Below are positions 20,511 through 33,800 of a stretch of DNA of 64,000 nucleotides, piece by piece. The position numbers were made by a program, and so were the translations under genes. Under the pieces are notes generated by a model. It had not been told where the DNA came from. It did not search any database and saw only the letters and a list, made by a program, of their open reading frames with translations. Numbering within the stretch: the first letter of the stretch is position 1; the number at the start of each line of letters is the position of its first letter. Origin of the DNA: Rhyzopertha dominica (lineage: Eukaryota; Arthropoda; Insecta; Coleoptera; Bostrichidae); the NCBI GenBank assembly GCA_025024175.1, contig QCXZ01000086.1:18814245-18878244 (forward strand), in the 5' to 3' direction.

Positions 20511-21660
20511 TTGTCTCATGAGGTTTTTGTTTCTATTACAAAATTGTTCTGGCTGCATCTTCTTGCATCTAGTATAAATTACATATCTTGGTTTCCTTAT
20601 GCATTTCAAATAGATGCATTTACTATATATTGGAACCATTTCTTTTTTATGATTTCCACCTTTCAAACTCGTATTGGATGCATTGAATTAAATAAAAAAG
20701 AATGTGCTGAAGGGATTGTAATTGTACTGTACTGGCCAACTCAACCGTGGTATCCACTGTTTTGTGAACTAAATGTTAAGCGTCCTATAATTTTTGGACC
20801 TAACAGCGATCTACTTTTTTCTCCTTTCAGAAAACACACATCCTTTGGCCGAATATCTTTCCCTGGCAGCAGCAGTTTTATCACACAAGCACTAAAATTA
20901 AAAGGAATTCCAGACGAGGCATTGAACACCATGCTTCAATCAGCCCTTCAAGGCTTAAGCAGTATGAAATAACATAAGAAATGGTTGTCGTTTCGCACTA
21001 ACAATTTTTTAGATCCGTACAACGCTAATAAATACGAAGTGATCTCATTCATTTAAAACATTTTTGAAACATCAAAGGTATCCTACGGCTCCTTCAACAG
21101 CCATCGCTCTGCCCATTCATTGGTATTAACCAATAACATAGGCAGCGACGAACTGGTAACACGTTTTTTAACAGGAATTGCAAACATTCGTCCACAAAGA
21201 TCAAAATACAACACAACATGGGATCCTAATAAAGTGTTAGATTTATTTAGAGTCTCACCTTCCAATTATTCAGTACAGGATTTAGCAGCAAAATGGCCAC
21301 TCTCCTAGTTCTAATTACAGGACATAGCGTGCAAGCTATAACTCTGATTAAATTACCAAATATTGAGGAATCTGAAGAAGGCATGAGACTATTCATAACA
21401 GATAGAACCAAAACTTCTTGATGGTCAAATGTTCAACCATGTCTGCACATTTCATATTATACCCCGGACAAAAGACTGTGTGTAGTTACGACATTTCATG
21501 AGTTCTTGGAACAACAAAAAATATTCGAGCTTTGAACACCGGCAACCGTTTTTTTGTGCAACGTAAGCTGTCAGTCGCTGGATCAAGTCTACCTTGAATG
21601 CTGCACGAATTAACACGGATATTTCTTAAAGCCATTCCACCTGGCATGCTGCCACTTCAG
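20511..21660 (+). pseudogene. DIRS-type retroelement: end of RNase H and tyrosine recombinase
   Basis: The first frame (to 20972) holds the phrase IVLYWPTQPWYPLFCEL, characteristic by recall of the junction after RNase H in DIRS-like elements. The tyrosine recombinase follows in pieces: VSYGSFNSHRSALP near 21080, DELVTRFLTGIANIRPQRSKYNTTWDPNKVLDLF (21147-21250), and ITGHSVQAITLIKLPN near 21315, which holds the conserved region around a catalytic Arg. Stops and frame changes occur at about 20970, 21120 and 21307. The RT region is missing. These elements integrate by recombinase rather than by integrase, so no target duplication is expected. Confidence 0.7.
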
Positions 21661-22355
21661 CAGTTTTTAGAAGAGGTTTAACTATGTATGTAATATGGCA
21701 TTCAGCAGGATGGACAGAAAACTGAAGAACATTCCTTCAGTTTTATAACCGACCAGCAGCATCAGAATTTATTTTTGCAAAAACGTTACTGAATTTAAGT
21801 TCCTCAAGTATTTCACATACTTAAATATCTTAATACACAAGAATGTATTTCATTTGAACTTAGAATAAAGTTCTGTTTTGTGTAACAAAAAGGTCTTATT
21901 GCAACTATAATGCTTTAAACATCTACCTTACTTTAGCTACAGTTACCTGGAGGGTAAGGCATGAAACATAATTACTAGATCGAACGAACTTACCTGAAGT
22001 TTGCTCGTAATTACGTGAACAACTTTCTCCTCCTATAAGATGCTATTATAATAGCATCCATTTTTTGTAATGTAACTTTAAAAACTGAGTGCACAAGATG
22101 GCGTGATGGTGGTGGCGGACGTGATGCGGCGACGTTTTTAACTACTATGTACTTTAAAATCTGTGCAATCTACCGGCCGTAGACGGTACTACCTTATCTT
22201 AACTGGAGGGCAAGGCGTCCGCATAATTGCGATCGAACTTCAGGTAAGTTCGTTTGATCTAGTAATTTTAAAAAGCGACAAACTCTTTTTCCTAGAAGGA
22301 CAGTATGATGTGTAAATCAACCATTGCATCGGCCGACGTTTTCGACGTGCTTAAC
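21661..22355. other. Non-coding stretch before the first P-element gene
   Basis: No coding region was found. It holds an inverted repeat (21971-22003 against 22234-22266) and a related direct repeat, CTGGAGGG(T/C)AAGGC, at about 21951 and 22203. It may contain the left end and promoter of the P element. Confidence 0.4.
21971..22266. repeat. 33-bp inverted repeat upstream of a P-element gene
   Basis: The arm at 21971-22003 (starting ATTACTAGATC) matches the reverse complement of 22234-22266 at 31 of 33 positions, with 230 bp between. A direct repeat CTGGAGGG-AAGGC overlaps both surroundings. It could be a miniature inverted-repeat element or rearranged ends of a P element. No target duplication was found. 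Confidence 0.6.
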
Positions 22356-24990
22356 ATGCCGGACAAACGTTGTACGGTTGCTGAGGAAATATCATTTACC
22401 ATTCTTTTCCAAAGAATCAAGAGGTAAGAGCCATTTGGGTAGAACGTAAGCGGGACGGAAACTGGAACCCGGATTCGTGTAGTGTGTGTTCCACACATTT
22501 TAGGGAAGATGATTAGGAAAGAGATTTAAAATCGGAATTACTGCAATTACCCCCGAAGAAACGTCTAAAAAAATGCTGTTCCTTCTTTAAATATCAATCC
22601 AAAGCCTTCCAATGCACGCAATGTTAATCAAACGGACGAGCGGGAAAAAAAGATGTGAGAAAAGAGCTAATAAAAAGACTGTNGNAGAACTAGTTGTTAA
22701 ACCCAGTGGTACGGTTGGAGTCGATATTAATTGCGATGAAACAGATCAAGCAACTTATTTTAGAGAAATGGAAAGCTCACAACAAACTGTGGATTCAACA
22801 ACAACAACAAAATCAACCCCATTACAAACAACTATTGACAGAATTGGAGGATTTACGGAATAATAACACCCTACTAGAAAGGGAAAACGCAGCTTTGAAC
22901 ACAAAAGTGTGCGAAATAAAAAATTCCAATGCATTGCTAAAAAAAAACAGAAAAAAGCAGGAAATAAACGTCTAAAACAAAGAGAAAATAATGAATCAGA
23001 ACAATTAGGAATCTTCACAATTAAAACAATTTAACAGCTTATGGCTCCGATATTTAGTAAATCACAAATAGCGAAAATAATGTATAATAAAAAGCAAATA
23101 ATTTGGAAAAATGAAGATATTTGTCGAGCCTTTACGTTGAGGTACCTCGGAAAAAGACCATACCTGTATTTACGAAATGAAATGCAGATGCCTTTACCTG
23201 CAATCTCCACGCTGCAGAATTGGATGTTAGAAGTGGATTATTGAAACAAGTTATCAATATTATGAAGGTAGCTGCAGTGAAAATGAGCCCAGTAGAAAAA
23301 CTCTGTATTATTCAATTTGATGAGATGAAAGTCGTACTACGAATTCGACAAAAAACACGAGCAAGTGCAANCAAATTTAATCAAATGCAGGTGATTATGA
23401 TCAGATGCATATTTTCAAATTCGAAACAACCGATCTATATTGCTTTTGATCAGAATATGACCCCCNCAGAATTTATTTGATGCAATAAAGGAGCTACATA
23501 GCGCTTCTTATACAGTGCTGGCATGTGTGTCAGATTGTGGTGCATCAAATGTAGGTTTGTGGTCAAAACTTGGCGTCTGTATAGAAAAAACGTATTTTGA
23601 AAACCCCATTACAAATGAATCAGTATATGTGTTCGCGGATGAACCACATCTGGTAATATTAATTCGAAATTCGTTGCTTGATACTGGCTTCACTTTAAGC
23701 AACGGCCACTATACATATTAACATACAACCACTAGATGCCCTATTGAAGATGGACTAACGGGAAATAAAAGTTTGTCATAATTTAACCGAGCTGCACTTA
23801 AATTGTCACAATGTTCAATGTCAAAATGTCCGCCTGGCTGTACAGTTACTTTCATTTAAGACTGCAAATGCTCTCAATTTTTATAAACCTGGTGGTAATC
23901 CAAACCTGGCCCTCGATACCGATGAATTCATAGAAATAATAGATAAATGGTTTCATTTATTAAATACGTATATCGCAAAGAAATTTTCTGTGCCGGCCAA
24001 ATGTGCATATGGAATTGGGAGAGCAAAATGAAATACTGGACGAGGTAGACAAAAGTTTTACTACAATGAGATGCAATGAGAAAATGCCCCGCAAATATTT
24101 CAGAAAGGCGTTCTAATTACTATTTCTTCATTACGAGGATTATACCAGAAACTAAAAGAATATTCACCTCAAGAAACATATATATTAACGCACATATTGA
24201 ATCAGGTCACGCTGGGCAGTTGCGGCAACGAGGTAGCTTTAATGACCATCCTACTCCCTTAGCAGCCTTGCACAGAATAAGAATGATTATTCTCGGGAAA
24301 AATTGTGGTTCTCTTGGAAAAAATGCCAACACAGTGGATCAGAGTGAAGCTGAATTTGTTGTTGCGAAAGTGCTTAAAGAAACTGATGTATCCAGCGGAA
24401 GTTACAATCAAGAAACAGTAGTTTCAAGCAGTGACACAGGTAAGCTAAATAACAAAGATAACATTCATATTGACCTTGATAGGGTATTGACATTTTCAGT
24501 CAGTGACAAGTTGTGCATCTGAACAGGACAATGTTGTTGGTTGTTTCGGAAGGGTGCGAGAAGACGGATTACGGTATTTGGCTGGGTACTTCGCCAAGAA
24601 ATTCATAAATAAATTTCCAGCGTTAGGATCATATACCACACCCCTTGAGGATGTACAATGTAGTCATAGTCAGCAACCGTTTTGACTGCAACAAATTTCC
24701 TACGGTTCTTTAATTCAACCACCAAATTTCTTTTTTGACGAGGTCTTGAAATATGAAAAACTTTTTAATTTGTTTCGCAGCAATAAATATAATTAACGCG
24801 AAAAGAAACGCAATTAAAGTTTTATCCCGTAAGGTTCATGCACGCAATAATAATATTGCTTTAGAAGTAATCACGGCTTACGTCAAACAAAGAACTTTCA
24901 TACGTATTAATTTTTTAAACAAAATGAAGCATAAAGTCAAAGGGATCAAAGTGACTTCAAAAATAAAGAAATTTCAGAAACTAGTTACTT
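22356..24990 (+). pseudogene. P-element transposase with THAP domain, decayed (copy 1)
   Basis: A THAP DNA-binding domain starts MPDKRCTVA (22356). After a frame change it continues HSFPKNQEVRAIW and NWNPDSCSVCSTHF (22397-22505). A leucine-rich coiled coil lies at 22800-22970. The P-element core follows: SKSQIAKIMYNKK...YLGKRPYLYLRNEM (23041-23200), IIQFDEMKV, and VSDCGASNVGLWSKLG with VYVFADEPHLV (23520-23660). C-terminal parts (EDGLRYLAGYFAKKFINKF, about 24560-24620; a basic end at 24750-24990) complete it. Numerous stops, frame changes and Ns break it. It differs clearly in sequence from the P element next door, so the two are not recent duplicates. Confidence 0.75.
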
Positions 24991-25637
24991 AGATAACTAA
25001 TAAGTTAGTGATCTGCATATATTGTTAATAAATCTAAAAGCTGTGTAAGTTTCATTCATTTCGTACCTATAGCTCCCTACCAACCAGAGCCTGAATGATT
25101 TTTCGCATAAAGAAACAGGTAAGATCATAATCTGTAACCCAAGAAAACTTTTGCTTTTTGTGTTCTCCAAATTACTCTGAATTGATTTACACTTCTATTT
25201 ATTTATAGCAACTTTCTATCAAGACACTTTTTGCGACATCCATGGCAACAGTACTTTTGCACATGTATTCGGTACCGTATGACATACGAATATTCATATG
25301 AATCAAATATGGGGCGTGGCTTGCGGGTCGTTGCCGTACGTCAAAATCACGATATGAACCGAACACGACCGAATACCGAGTTGGGTAACTTCTCATATAA
25401 TAACTTTGCTGACGTACCATCTAGTATCAGCGCAGTGCGTTAACTCAATTGCGCTACCCTTACACTAGGAAAGAGAGGGGACGCGTAATGCCCGCCTGAT
25501 GCTGCTACGATAGTTTGTTACCCGGTTCCATACGGCAGCCATGTTTTGGTGACAAACACACGTTGTCACCAGTTTGCGGTTTCCGGAAATATTATAGACG
25601 TGTGCTTTTAAGTGAGGAAAATATTATCACAGTCACA
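24991..25637. other. Spacer between the two P-element genes
   Basis: No coding region was supported. It should contain the right end of copy 1 and the left end and promoter of copy 2, but no terminal repeats could be matched by eye. Confidence 0.4.
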
Positions 25638-28600
25638 ATGGTTGGATGTTTAGCTTTCAACTGCAAAAGTCGCAGCGAGAAAAAAGAAGCCGGTATATCG
25701 TTTCACAGGTAAGAAAGTGAATGCATTAATCTAAACTGCCATATAAAAAAGCATTATTCTCTTGATGTATTGCAAAACGACGTTGTACAATCAAGTATGT
25801 GTATGTCGGGGGCATGATTTAGATGTATATAAAGTACTGCTTAAAAATGTGATACTTTTCATTCATAATTAGCGTGATAATTATACTAAATAACCATCAC
25901 CGACCGCCATTTTACCATGGGCGTATCATTATTCTGTAGTAAAGGGACTGGGTAGGAAACATATTTGTGTTTTACTTTACCATTTAATAATTGGGGCTTA
26001 AAATCACTACGTCAACTTGTAGTTAAATGTGTTCTGTATCTTAAATTGAATTTTGAAATTCACAGATTTCCAAAAAAACCTGATCTGTGTCGGAAGTGGG
26101 TTGAAAATATGAAAACTGCAGACTGGAATCCAACGCCAAATGATCGTCTTTGTTCGAAGCATTTTTCAAATGATTGCTTTTCCAACTTGCAAGACCAGCG
26201 TAGACTGCTAGACGGTGCTGTCCCGACAGAGTTTTTACAGTTACCCATGTACCTACAGCCATTGAAAAAAAAAGTAATTAAGTTTAGTATGTATAACTGT
26301 ATGTTTGATAGAAAATAATTTAGAAATAAGTTAAATCTTAAAATTGGACATTAAATTGTAATACATATAATATAAACGTACGACAACAAAATGCCTTAAA
26401 ATAAATCAGTTTGATTTAAATAAAAATAAATTTTAATATTAACTATATAAAGAAAACTGGGTCTTATATTTCACTCTTCATAGTTTTTTAGTTTGCTTTG
26501 TGGAGGATTTTGTTTGGTCAATTACAAGTGAATTCATATTTAAAATAGGTATTTGCGACATATGTATAACTATATTCAACAAATCATGTTTCAGGGAGAG
26601 AAAAGGATGAGAGAAGCAAGAAAAATAGAATCAACTCCATCAGTGTACAAGACATTTTCCCAAGCTGCTAAAGAAACACCAACAAAACGAATGTTACGTA
26701 AAAAAATATTTGAAGAACAGACAGAAAGTCGCGCGAAAACAAAAAAAAATCGTGTGCTAGGACAGTGTTTGAAACGGTATAAGCAAAAGGTGATGTCATT
26801 AACGAATTTAATTAGTGAATTAGAACAGAAGAATTTATTTACCAGTGAAAATGCTGCCCTTATCAGTAATATGTCAGAAGTTACTAAAGAATTGTTGCAA
26901 AAGAAAAAGAATAGTCGCGTAAAATACTCAGCCGAACTAAGAAAATACGCTGCCACCTTAAATTTTTTATCGCCTAAGGCATATGATTTTGTTCGAAGTA
27001 AATTTGACACGTGTCTCCCAAATAGTAGAACAATAGGAAAATGGTTTGAAAACATAGATGCGGGCCCTGGTTTTACAAAAGAGGCATTTCAGGCTTTAAA
27101 GCATAAAGTTTCAAATGCAAATCAACCTATAATTTGCTCATTACTAATAGATGAAATGGCTATCCGAAAACATGTTGACTTTGATGGAAAAAAAGTACAT
27201 GGCTACGTAAACTTTGGTGTAAACTTAGACAGTTATAGCAATGATTTGGCTAAAGAGGTGTTTGTGCTGATGGTTGTGTGCATGAATGGTAGGTGGAAAA
27301 TACCCATTGGATATTTTCTTACCAATGGTCTGAATGGTGCACAGAAGATGTCTTTAGTGTCTCAGGCTATAACTTTACTTGAGGAAGTTGGTATTAGAAT
27401 TAGAATTGCAGCTTTGACGTTTGATGGTGCACCTTCTAATACAGCAATGATTCATGCTTTAGGCTGTAAAACAGAATTAAAAAATTTAAAAACAGATTTC
27501 AAAATTGCAGACACAAATGTTTATATATTTTATGACCAGAGTCATATGGTAAAACTAATCCGTAATGCATTTGGAGAAAAAAGAATTGTATTTGACCACG
27601 AAGGTAAAGAGATACGGTATAATTATATTGTACTTTTGCTGAACCTTTAAGAAAGTAAAGGACTCCATTTAGGGAACAGACTGCGGAAGGCCCATCTAAA
27701 CTTTGTAAAAAAATGAAAGTACGCTTAGCTGTGCAATTGCTAAGTGAATCAGTGGCAGATTCAATAGAATTTTGTCGCGATACACTCTGCCTGGACGCTT
27801 TTACAAATATCACTGGAACTATCCGATTTATTCGAATAATTAATAATGCATTTGATGTATTAAACAGCATATCGATAACCGCTCCAGGAATTAAGAAAGC
27901 CTTATGTAGCAAAAAGATCTCCCAAACAAAACAGTTTATTAACAATACAATTAATTACATTTCAACTTTGAAATTTACTAATGATGAATTAGTAGTTAAT
28001 TCAAATCGTAAAACAGGATTCATTGGCTTTATAATATCATTAAAAAGTTGCTTGAATTTATACTGTGAATTAATTGAAAGAAATAAATATATTTTGTACT
28101 TACCAGTCTATAAGACCAGCCAAGACCATCTAGAGTTATTCTTCTATAAGTTGCAAAGGAGGTTTTAATAACAACCCCGCAGCTCGTCAGTTTACAGCTG
28201 CTTATAAATGCTTACTCATCAGAGCAGAAATACGAGAGGGAGGTATGGGAAATTGTATACCTTTAGATCAAATAAATATATTAACGACGACCAGCCAAAC
28301 GAATCATCAGCCCGAAGAACAAATTAATTTTGATTATGTTCGAACTATGGAGAGTGATGAAAATAATGGAGAAGAATCCCTTGAACGTATATTTGCCGAT
28401 CATGATTATATAATGAATCCTGTTGTGTTGACTGAGTATTCTAATCATGTAATTGTATATATTGCTGGATTTGTTTCTCACCAATTACAAAAAACTTTGA
28501 AATGTGAAAAATGTGTCCTAGCATTGGTCGGCAATAAAGAAAATTTTTTACATTCTCTTATAGCAGTAAAAAGTCATGGTGGATTAACATATCCAGCAGA

Positions 28601-28898
28601 TGATGTTGTGCAAATATGCAAGCAAGCAGAACATATTTTTCGCTTGCATAAAGATAAAATGCACCAGGGCAACTTTATGCTTTCTGTTACTAATAAAATA
28701 ATTTCTTCTTGTCTTGAACGAAACCTTTTTTTGAGCCTTAATGACCAAGTATTAGAAAGTGAAACAAATCATATATATTTTCTCATAAAGTCCATATGTA
28801 CGAAGTATTTGAAAATACGAATTCACTTTGTAACAAAGCAACAAAGTGAACAAGTAGATCTTGTTAGAAGTAAATTAACGAAATTAATATTATGTTAG
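25638..28898 (+). pseudogene. Nearly intact P-element transposase with two introns (copy 2)
   Basis: A clear three-exon start is visible. Exon 1 is 25638-25708 (MVGCLAFNCKSRSEKKEAG...). Exon 2 is 26066-26273 (FPKKPDLCRKWVENM, DRLCSKHF; together a full C2CH THAP domain). Exon 3 starts at 26595. All junctions are GT-AG and the phases fit. Exon 3 carries a coiled coil (about 26790-26910), the P-element core with LLIDEMAIR, LTFDGAPSNTAM and YDQSHMVKLIRNAF, and then a C-terminal half ending near 28898 (VIVYIAGFVSHQL). Breaks are few: TAA at 27648, a one-base shift in an A run near 27710, and a shift near 28150. The intact enzyme would cut and paste the element using its THAP finger to find the ends. 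Confidence 0.82.
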
Positions 28899-29096
28899 AT
28901 ACCTCTCTGCTCACGTATCAATTTTATTTGCTTCTAGAAAAAATCCTAGCTGATCACGTTTTGTCGTTATTACCTCCATGCCAAAAACTTGCTTTTAAAT
29001 GGCTTTTGCTATTGTGTAAGTTCCGCCGAATGCATCCGAGCCATATTTTTGTCTGCTCAGAGTCAAGAGGACTTCCTTTCTCAATTTTGGAATCGT

Positions 29097-29383
29097 GTGA
29101 TTCCGCATTTTAATTAAGGGCTACGTGACGCGTTGCGAGTAGCTCCCTCATATAAAAAACGGTCCTCTGGGCTCTATTCTTTAGTCATTAGTCATTGTTC
29201 TTCAGCCACGTTACTCTGTCCGTCGGGTGTTCGATTTTGTAAATCTTAGACTTTGCAATCAAAGTGTAAATACGTTTAGTGTTCAATAAACTGCTCTAGT
29301 TAACCAACGCCTAAGTTTTCATCCTGACAAAACCTCGTGTCGGCATACACGTACAAAATACTGCCTGGTGTCACAATAAAATT
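29097..29383 (+). repeat. Probable 5' LTR of gypsy element B
   Basis: The promoter parts are in the right order: TATAAAAAA at 29151, an initiator-like AGTCATT about 32 bp later, AATAAA at 29285, and an end near 29383, three bases before the primer-binding site. The left end is uncertain and was placed near TGTGATTCC. No 3' copy exists in the window to confirm it, because the element is truncated at its right side. Confidence 0.5.
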
Positions 29384-29386
29384 ATC

Positions 29387-29404
29387 TGGTGTCAGAAGTG
29401 GGAT
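29387..29404 (+). promoter_or_regulatory. Primer-binding site matching tRNA-Leu
   Basis: TGGTGTCAGAAGTGGGAT directly follows the LTR. It is complementary to the CCA-containing 3' end of animal tRNA-Leu as remembered. It marks where minus-strand DNA synthesis would start and fixes the LTR end within a few bases. Confidence 0.65.
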
Positions 29405-29659
29405 CTGCAGCTACAAGTTCCGCGAAATTGCAATTTCCGGATACGCTGGCATTCCGTGCAATCGACAAGGACTTGGTGGATCTCAGTTCTTCGAGCTACC
29501 GAACCACTAGGGCACCGTCTTCGCAACAGGTCGTCTGATCAACGGCTGTTCCGGGGAAAGCTAAACGTAAGTGGATTTTTTCTTAATCGACTTTAGTTTG
29601 CGCTAGTCGTACAAATTGCAACATCCTTCCTATTTCCAAATTTTCTTAAAGTAATAAAC

Positions 29660-30642
29660 ATGGCTAATGACTCACCCGTTTCATCATCACCATCATCATC
29701 AAATAATGCAGAAATGCAATTCAATTTACAATTTCTTTGTTCGCTTATTCCCAAACCTTTCGACGGCAAACGCAACGAACTCAATGAATTTATAACTAAT
29801 TGTGAGAATGCTATGATGTTGGCTCAAGAATCACAGAAACATCCCTTACTAGTGTTCATTATTTCCAAATTGACCGGTAACGTTAGATCACAATTACAGG
29901 GAAAAACCTATAATGATTGGACAGAATTAAAAACAATATTAAATTCTCTTTATCAAGATAAAAAACACTACATGCAGTTAATGGAAGAACTTAATACACT
30001 TAAGCAAGGGCAAACTGAATCTGTTGCTTCATTTCACGAAAGAATAGATAAAATTGTTACTAGACTATTAAACTCGATAACGTATAAAAACAAAAATGAA
30101 GAATTAGGCAAAATCGAAACAATCAAGGAATTAGCGCTTAGCCGTTTCATTCACCATTCTGTACCAGACATCTCAAGATTCCTGAGAAGCCAAAATTTGT
30201 CTAATATGTCTGAAGCTTATTCAAAAGCAATATTAGAAGACCGTACGTTAAAAATTTATTTCGATGAATTTAAGATAATTTAAGTAACTTCTGTAAAAAA
30301 TCGGGGCATTCCAGTAAAAACTGCTTTAAGAGACGAAGTCAGCTTGCTCAGCCTACTCAGGTATTATTTAATCAAAAACACAACGGTCAAATGAATAATA
30401 ACTTAAACCAAGCCAACAATGAAAATACTGGTAAATTTTGTTGCTACTGTAAGAAACGGGGTCATTTAATCCAAGAATGCCGTAAACGACAATATAATAA
30501 TGGTGCGCGCAGGGAAAACGAAAATTCGATGCCCAATACTCATGTCGCAAATTCTAACTCTAATAACGCTCACGTTCATTTAAACTCTTGCCCATCGCAG
30601 GTGAGCGTCGCACCTGTCGAACGGTACATTTCAATGGCGTAA
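29660..30642 (+). pseudogene. Gag of gypsy element B with two zinc knuckles
   Basis: The Gag starts MANDSPVSSSPSSSNN (29660) after a non-coding leader. It has a capsid-like helical region (PKPFDGKRNELNEFI..., KQGQTESVASFHERI) open to 30283. A one-base change near 30290 leads to a first knuckle, FCKKSGHSSKNCFK. A second knuckle, CCYCKKRGHLIQEC, lies at about 30439-30480 in an open frame to 30642. Gag would form the particle that packages the RNA. Only one or two frame changes separate the parts, so this is a fairly young copy. Confidence 0.8.
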
Positions 30643-30830
30643 TACGTTATACTAATTCAAGGCTTGCTGATTTTAATTCAAATTCTAACACAGTTTTTTC
30701 AAAACCTATGAGCAAGGCCAATTACAAAACAAAATAGAGATCGCAGCCTCCAATCATTCATCGCCAGACTCATTCTAATTCTAAATCACGGCCGAATCAA
30801 ATCGCTCCTAAATTTCCTAATTTATATTGC

Positions 30831-33800
30831 ATGGCACATAATCGAGTTCCTAAATCTAATTCGATTCCCGATGATCTCCTAAACCGTAACCTAGCCTCTA
30901 ACTCTTTAAATGCAGGTTACCATAGATCAAATTCTTTTGGGAATCCTAATTCGAACTCATTAATAAATAATCGCAATTCCATTTGTAAAATGGATCATAC
31001 AAACTCAGTATCATTTGCCGCTAATTCTAACACGTTTAACATTCATTTAATCAATGAAAACGTGTCTTATATATGTGCCACATATAAAAACGTAAGTTTC
31101 AAATTTCTAGTCGACACCGGAGCGAATGTGTCCTTAATAAAATTGGACAAATTAAAACAAACTAAGCTGAAATACAACCCATCTGAAATCTTAACTCTGA
31201 ACGGCCTAAGTCCTAATTCCCCTGTCACAACAATTGGCAGTATAATTGTTCCTTTCGAATTTCACAACAAGGAACTTGCACTAAAGTTTCACATTGTCAA
31301 AGAAGAGTCGAATTTGCCTTTTGNTGGCCTAATCGGTAACGATTTTCNNAAAAGCGAAAATAAATTTTGATAAATTAGAGCTAAAATTAAAATCGCTCCC
31401 GTTTTCAATCGAGCTACATCCTAATTCAAATCCAAATAGCAATTCCGCATATTACTTGCTAGGTCCTCGCTCAGAAACTCTAATCGAGGTCGATGTCCTT
31501 AATAGCAATATTACACAGGGAATTTGTCCTGAAGTCACAATTTGTGATGGAGTGTATCTTGCTAAGGCAATCGTTAGAGTCAATGAAAACAACAGAGCAC
31601 TAACTACAATACTCAATACAAATGACCATAAAATTAAAGTAAATCATATCAGGTTGTTCCTAGAACCATTCGATGAGGCTCATGCAGCGATTTTCTCAAT
31701 AAGCGAAGCTAATTATCCTAGCAATATGAATAATTTGAACGATCGTATACCTATACTAAAGCAGAATCTTAGGCTCGATCATTTAAATGTTGAGGAAAAA
31801 GCATCAGTCTTAAAGACGTGCATAGAATTCAATGATATATTTTATCTACCTAATGACGTTTTAACATCAAGTAATGTTTTAAAACATGAAATAAACGTGA
31901 CCGATCCAACGCCAATAACGTCAAAAATTTATAGGTTCCCCGAAATTCAGAAAGTGGACAAACAGATTGACAAGATGTTAAAGCAAGGCATAATTCGTCC
32001 TTCGGTTTCTCCTTATTCCAGTCCACTTTGGGTTGTCCCAAAGAAAATGGACGCATCGGGCTAAAAGAAATGGCGTATTGTTATAGATTATCGTAAATTA
32101 AATGACGTCACTGTAGGAGATGCTTACCCTCTTCCAAATATTGAGTACATATTGGATCAATTAGGGCACTCAAATTATTTTACCACGTTAGATTTGGCTA
32201 GTGGGTTTCATCAAATTCCAATGAAAGAANAAGACGCTCCAAAAACTGCTTTTTTAACTCCATTTGGCCATTATAAATACACAAGAATACCATTTGGTTT
32301 AAAAAATGCTCCATCTACTTTTCAACGTTTGATGAATACGGTATTGACTGGTCTACAGGGTTTGCAATGCTTTGTATATATGGATGTGATCGTAATATAC
32401 GCTAGTTCAATTGAAGAACACACAAACAAACTAAAATCAATATTCTCTCGACTCAGGCAAAATAGTCTTCTTTTGCAACCTGACAAATGTGAATTAAGGC
32501 GCAGAGAAGTCGCCTATTTAGGTCATGTAATTAGTGAAAAAGGTGTGACTCCAAATCCAGATAAAGTCGAAGCTATCTCCAAATATCCGGCTCCTCAAAA
32601 TCAAAAGCAAATTAAACAATTCCTAGGTCTAGTAAGTTACTACAGACGTTTCATTAAGAATTTCTCACATATTGCGAAACCTTTAACGTCACTGCTCAAA
32701 AAAGACATTAACTTTGAATGGACTCAAACTCAACAAGGATCATTCGACACGTTCCGAAACATTTTAACGTCATAACCACTGTTACAGTATCCAAATTTCA
32801 AAGAAAAATTTGTCCTAACTACAGATGCATCCAATGTAGCTATTAGCGGTATTCTTTCGCAAGGCGAAATTGGAAAAGATCTCCCAATCGCGTATGCTTC
32901 CAGGACTTTAAATAAAAGCGAAGTGAACTATTCAACCACTGAAAAGGAGCTTTTGGCAGTCGTTTGGTCAGTAAATCATTACAGACCGTACCTTTATGGC
33001 AGAAAATTTATAATTGTCACTGATCACTGACTTGGTTATTTAATACAAAAAATCCTTCTAGCAGACTATTTCGTTGGAGACTCAAACTCGAAGAGTACGA
33101 ATACGAAATCCAATACAAGCCAGGAAAAGTAAACTCAAATGCAGATGCCTTATCTCGAAATTCAGTCCTTCCTGTTCTAAATCAAGAAAAAGAATCCTAC
33201 GACAAATTTGTTAAATACCATTATGAAACAGCTACCGTTCCGGACGTAAAAGTTGTAAAAGGGAAAGTTACAGACAAATTTCCAAATGCTTTTGTATATT
33301 CCAGAGATTTAGACGAGAACAACGTAAGTTTTCAGAGTCTAGCGACCATACATGATTTTAGTTCCATTCCAGATGACAATTCTCTATACGACACAATTCG
33401 TTTAGAAAATTCTAAGCACAAAAAAACATACTTAATGTTGACAAAACAAAATCATTTTGATAAAATTTCGTACAAAGACCTTTTCTATTCATTACAAAAT
33501 TTAATAAAATCTTTACGCAAAGATAAAATTAGTTCTGTTTACATAAAGAATCCTGTCGAGGAAAATCCACACCTTAAACAAGATATGGTAAATGAACTAA
33601 TTACATTTTTGTTTTTTAATACTAAAATTGACGTCACACTCGTAAATCGTCCAAAAATCACCACTCAATCAAAAGATGAAATCAAACAAATTCTTTCAGA
33701 AAACCATAACTCATCAATTTCTGGACATTGTGGTTATTTACGAACGTACAAACGAATTAAGGAAAATTACAAATGGCCTAGTATGAAAAGAGATATCAAA

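Noticed and set aside
26591..27055. Minus-strand frame of 154 codons
   Set aside because: It is antisense to the P-element core of copy 2; its amino-acid composition is unlike a real protein.
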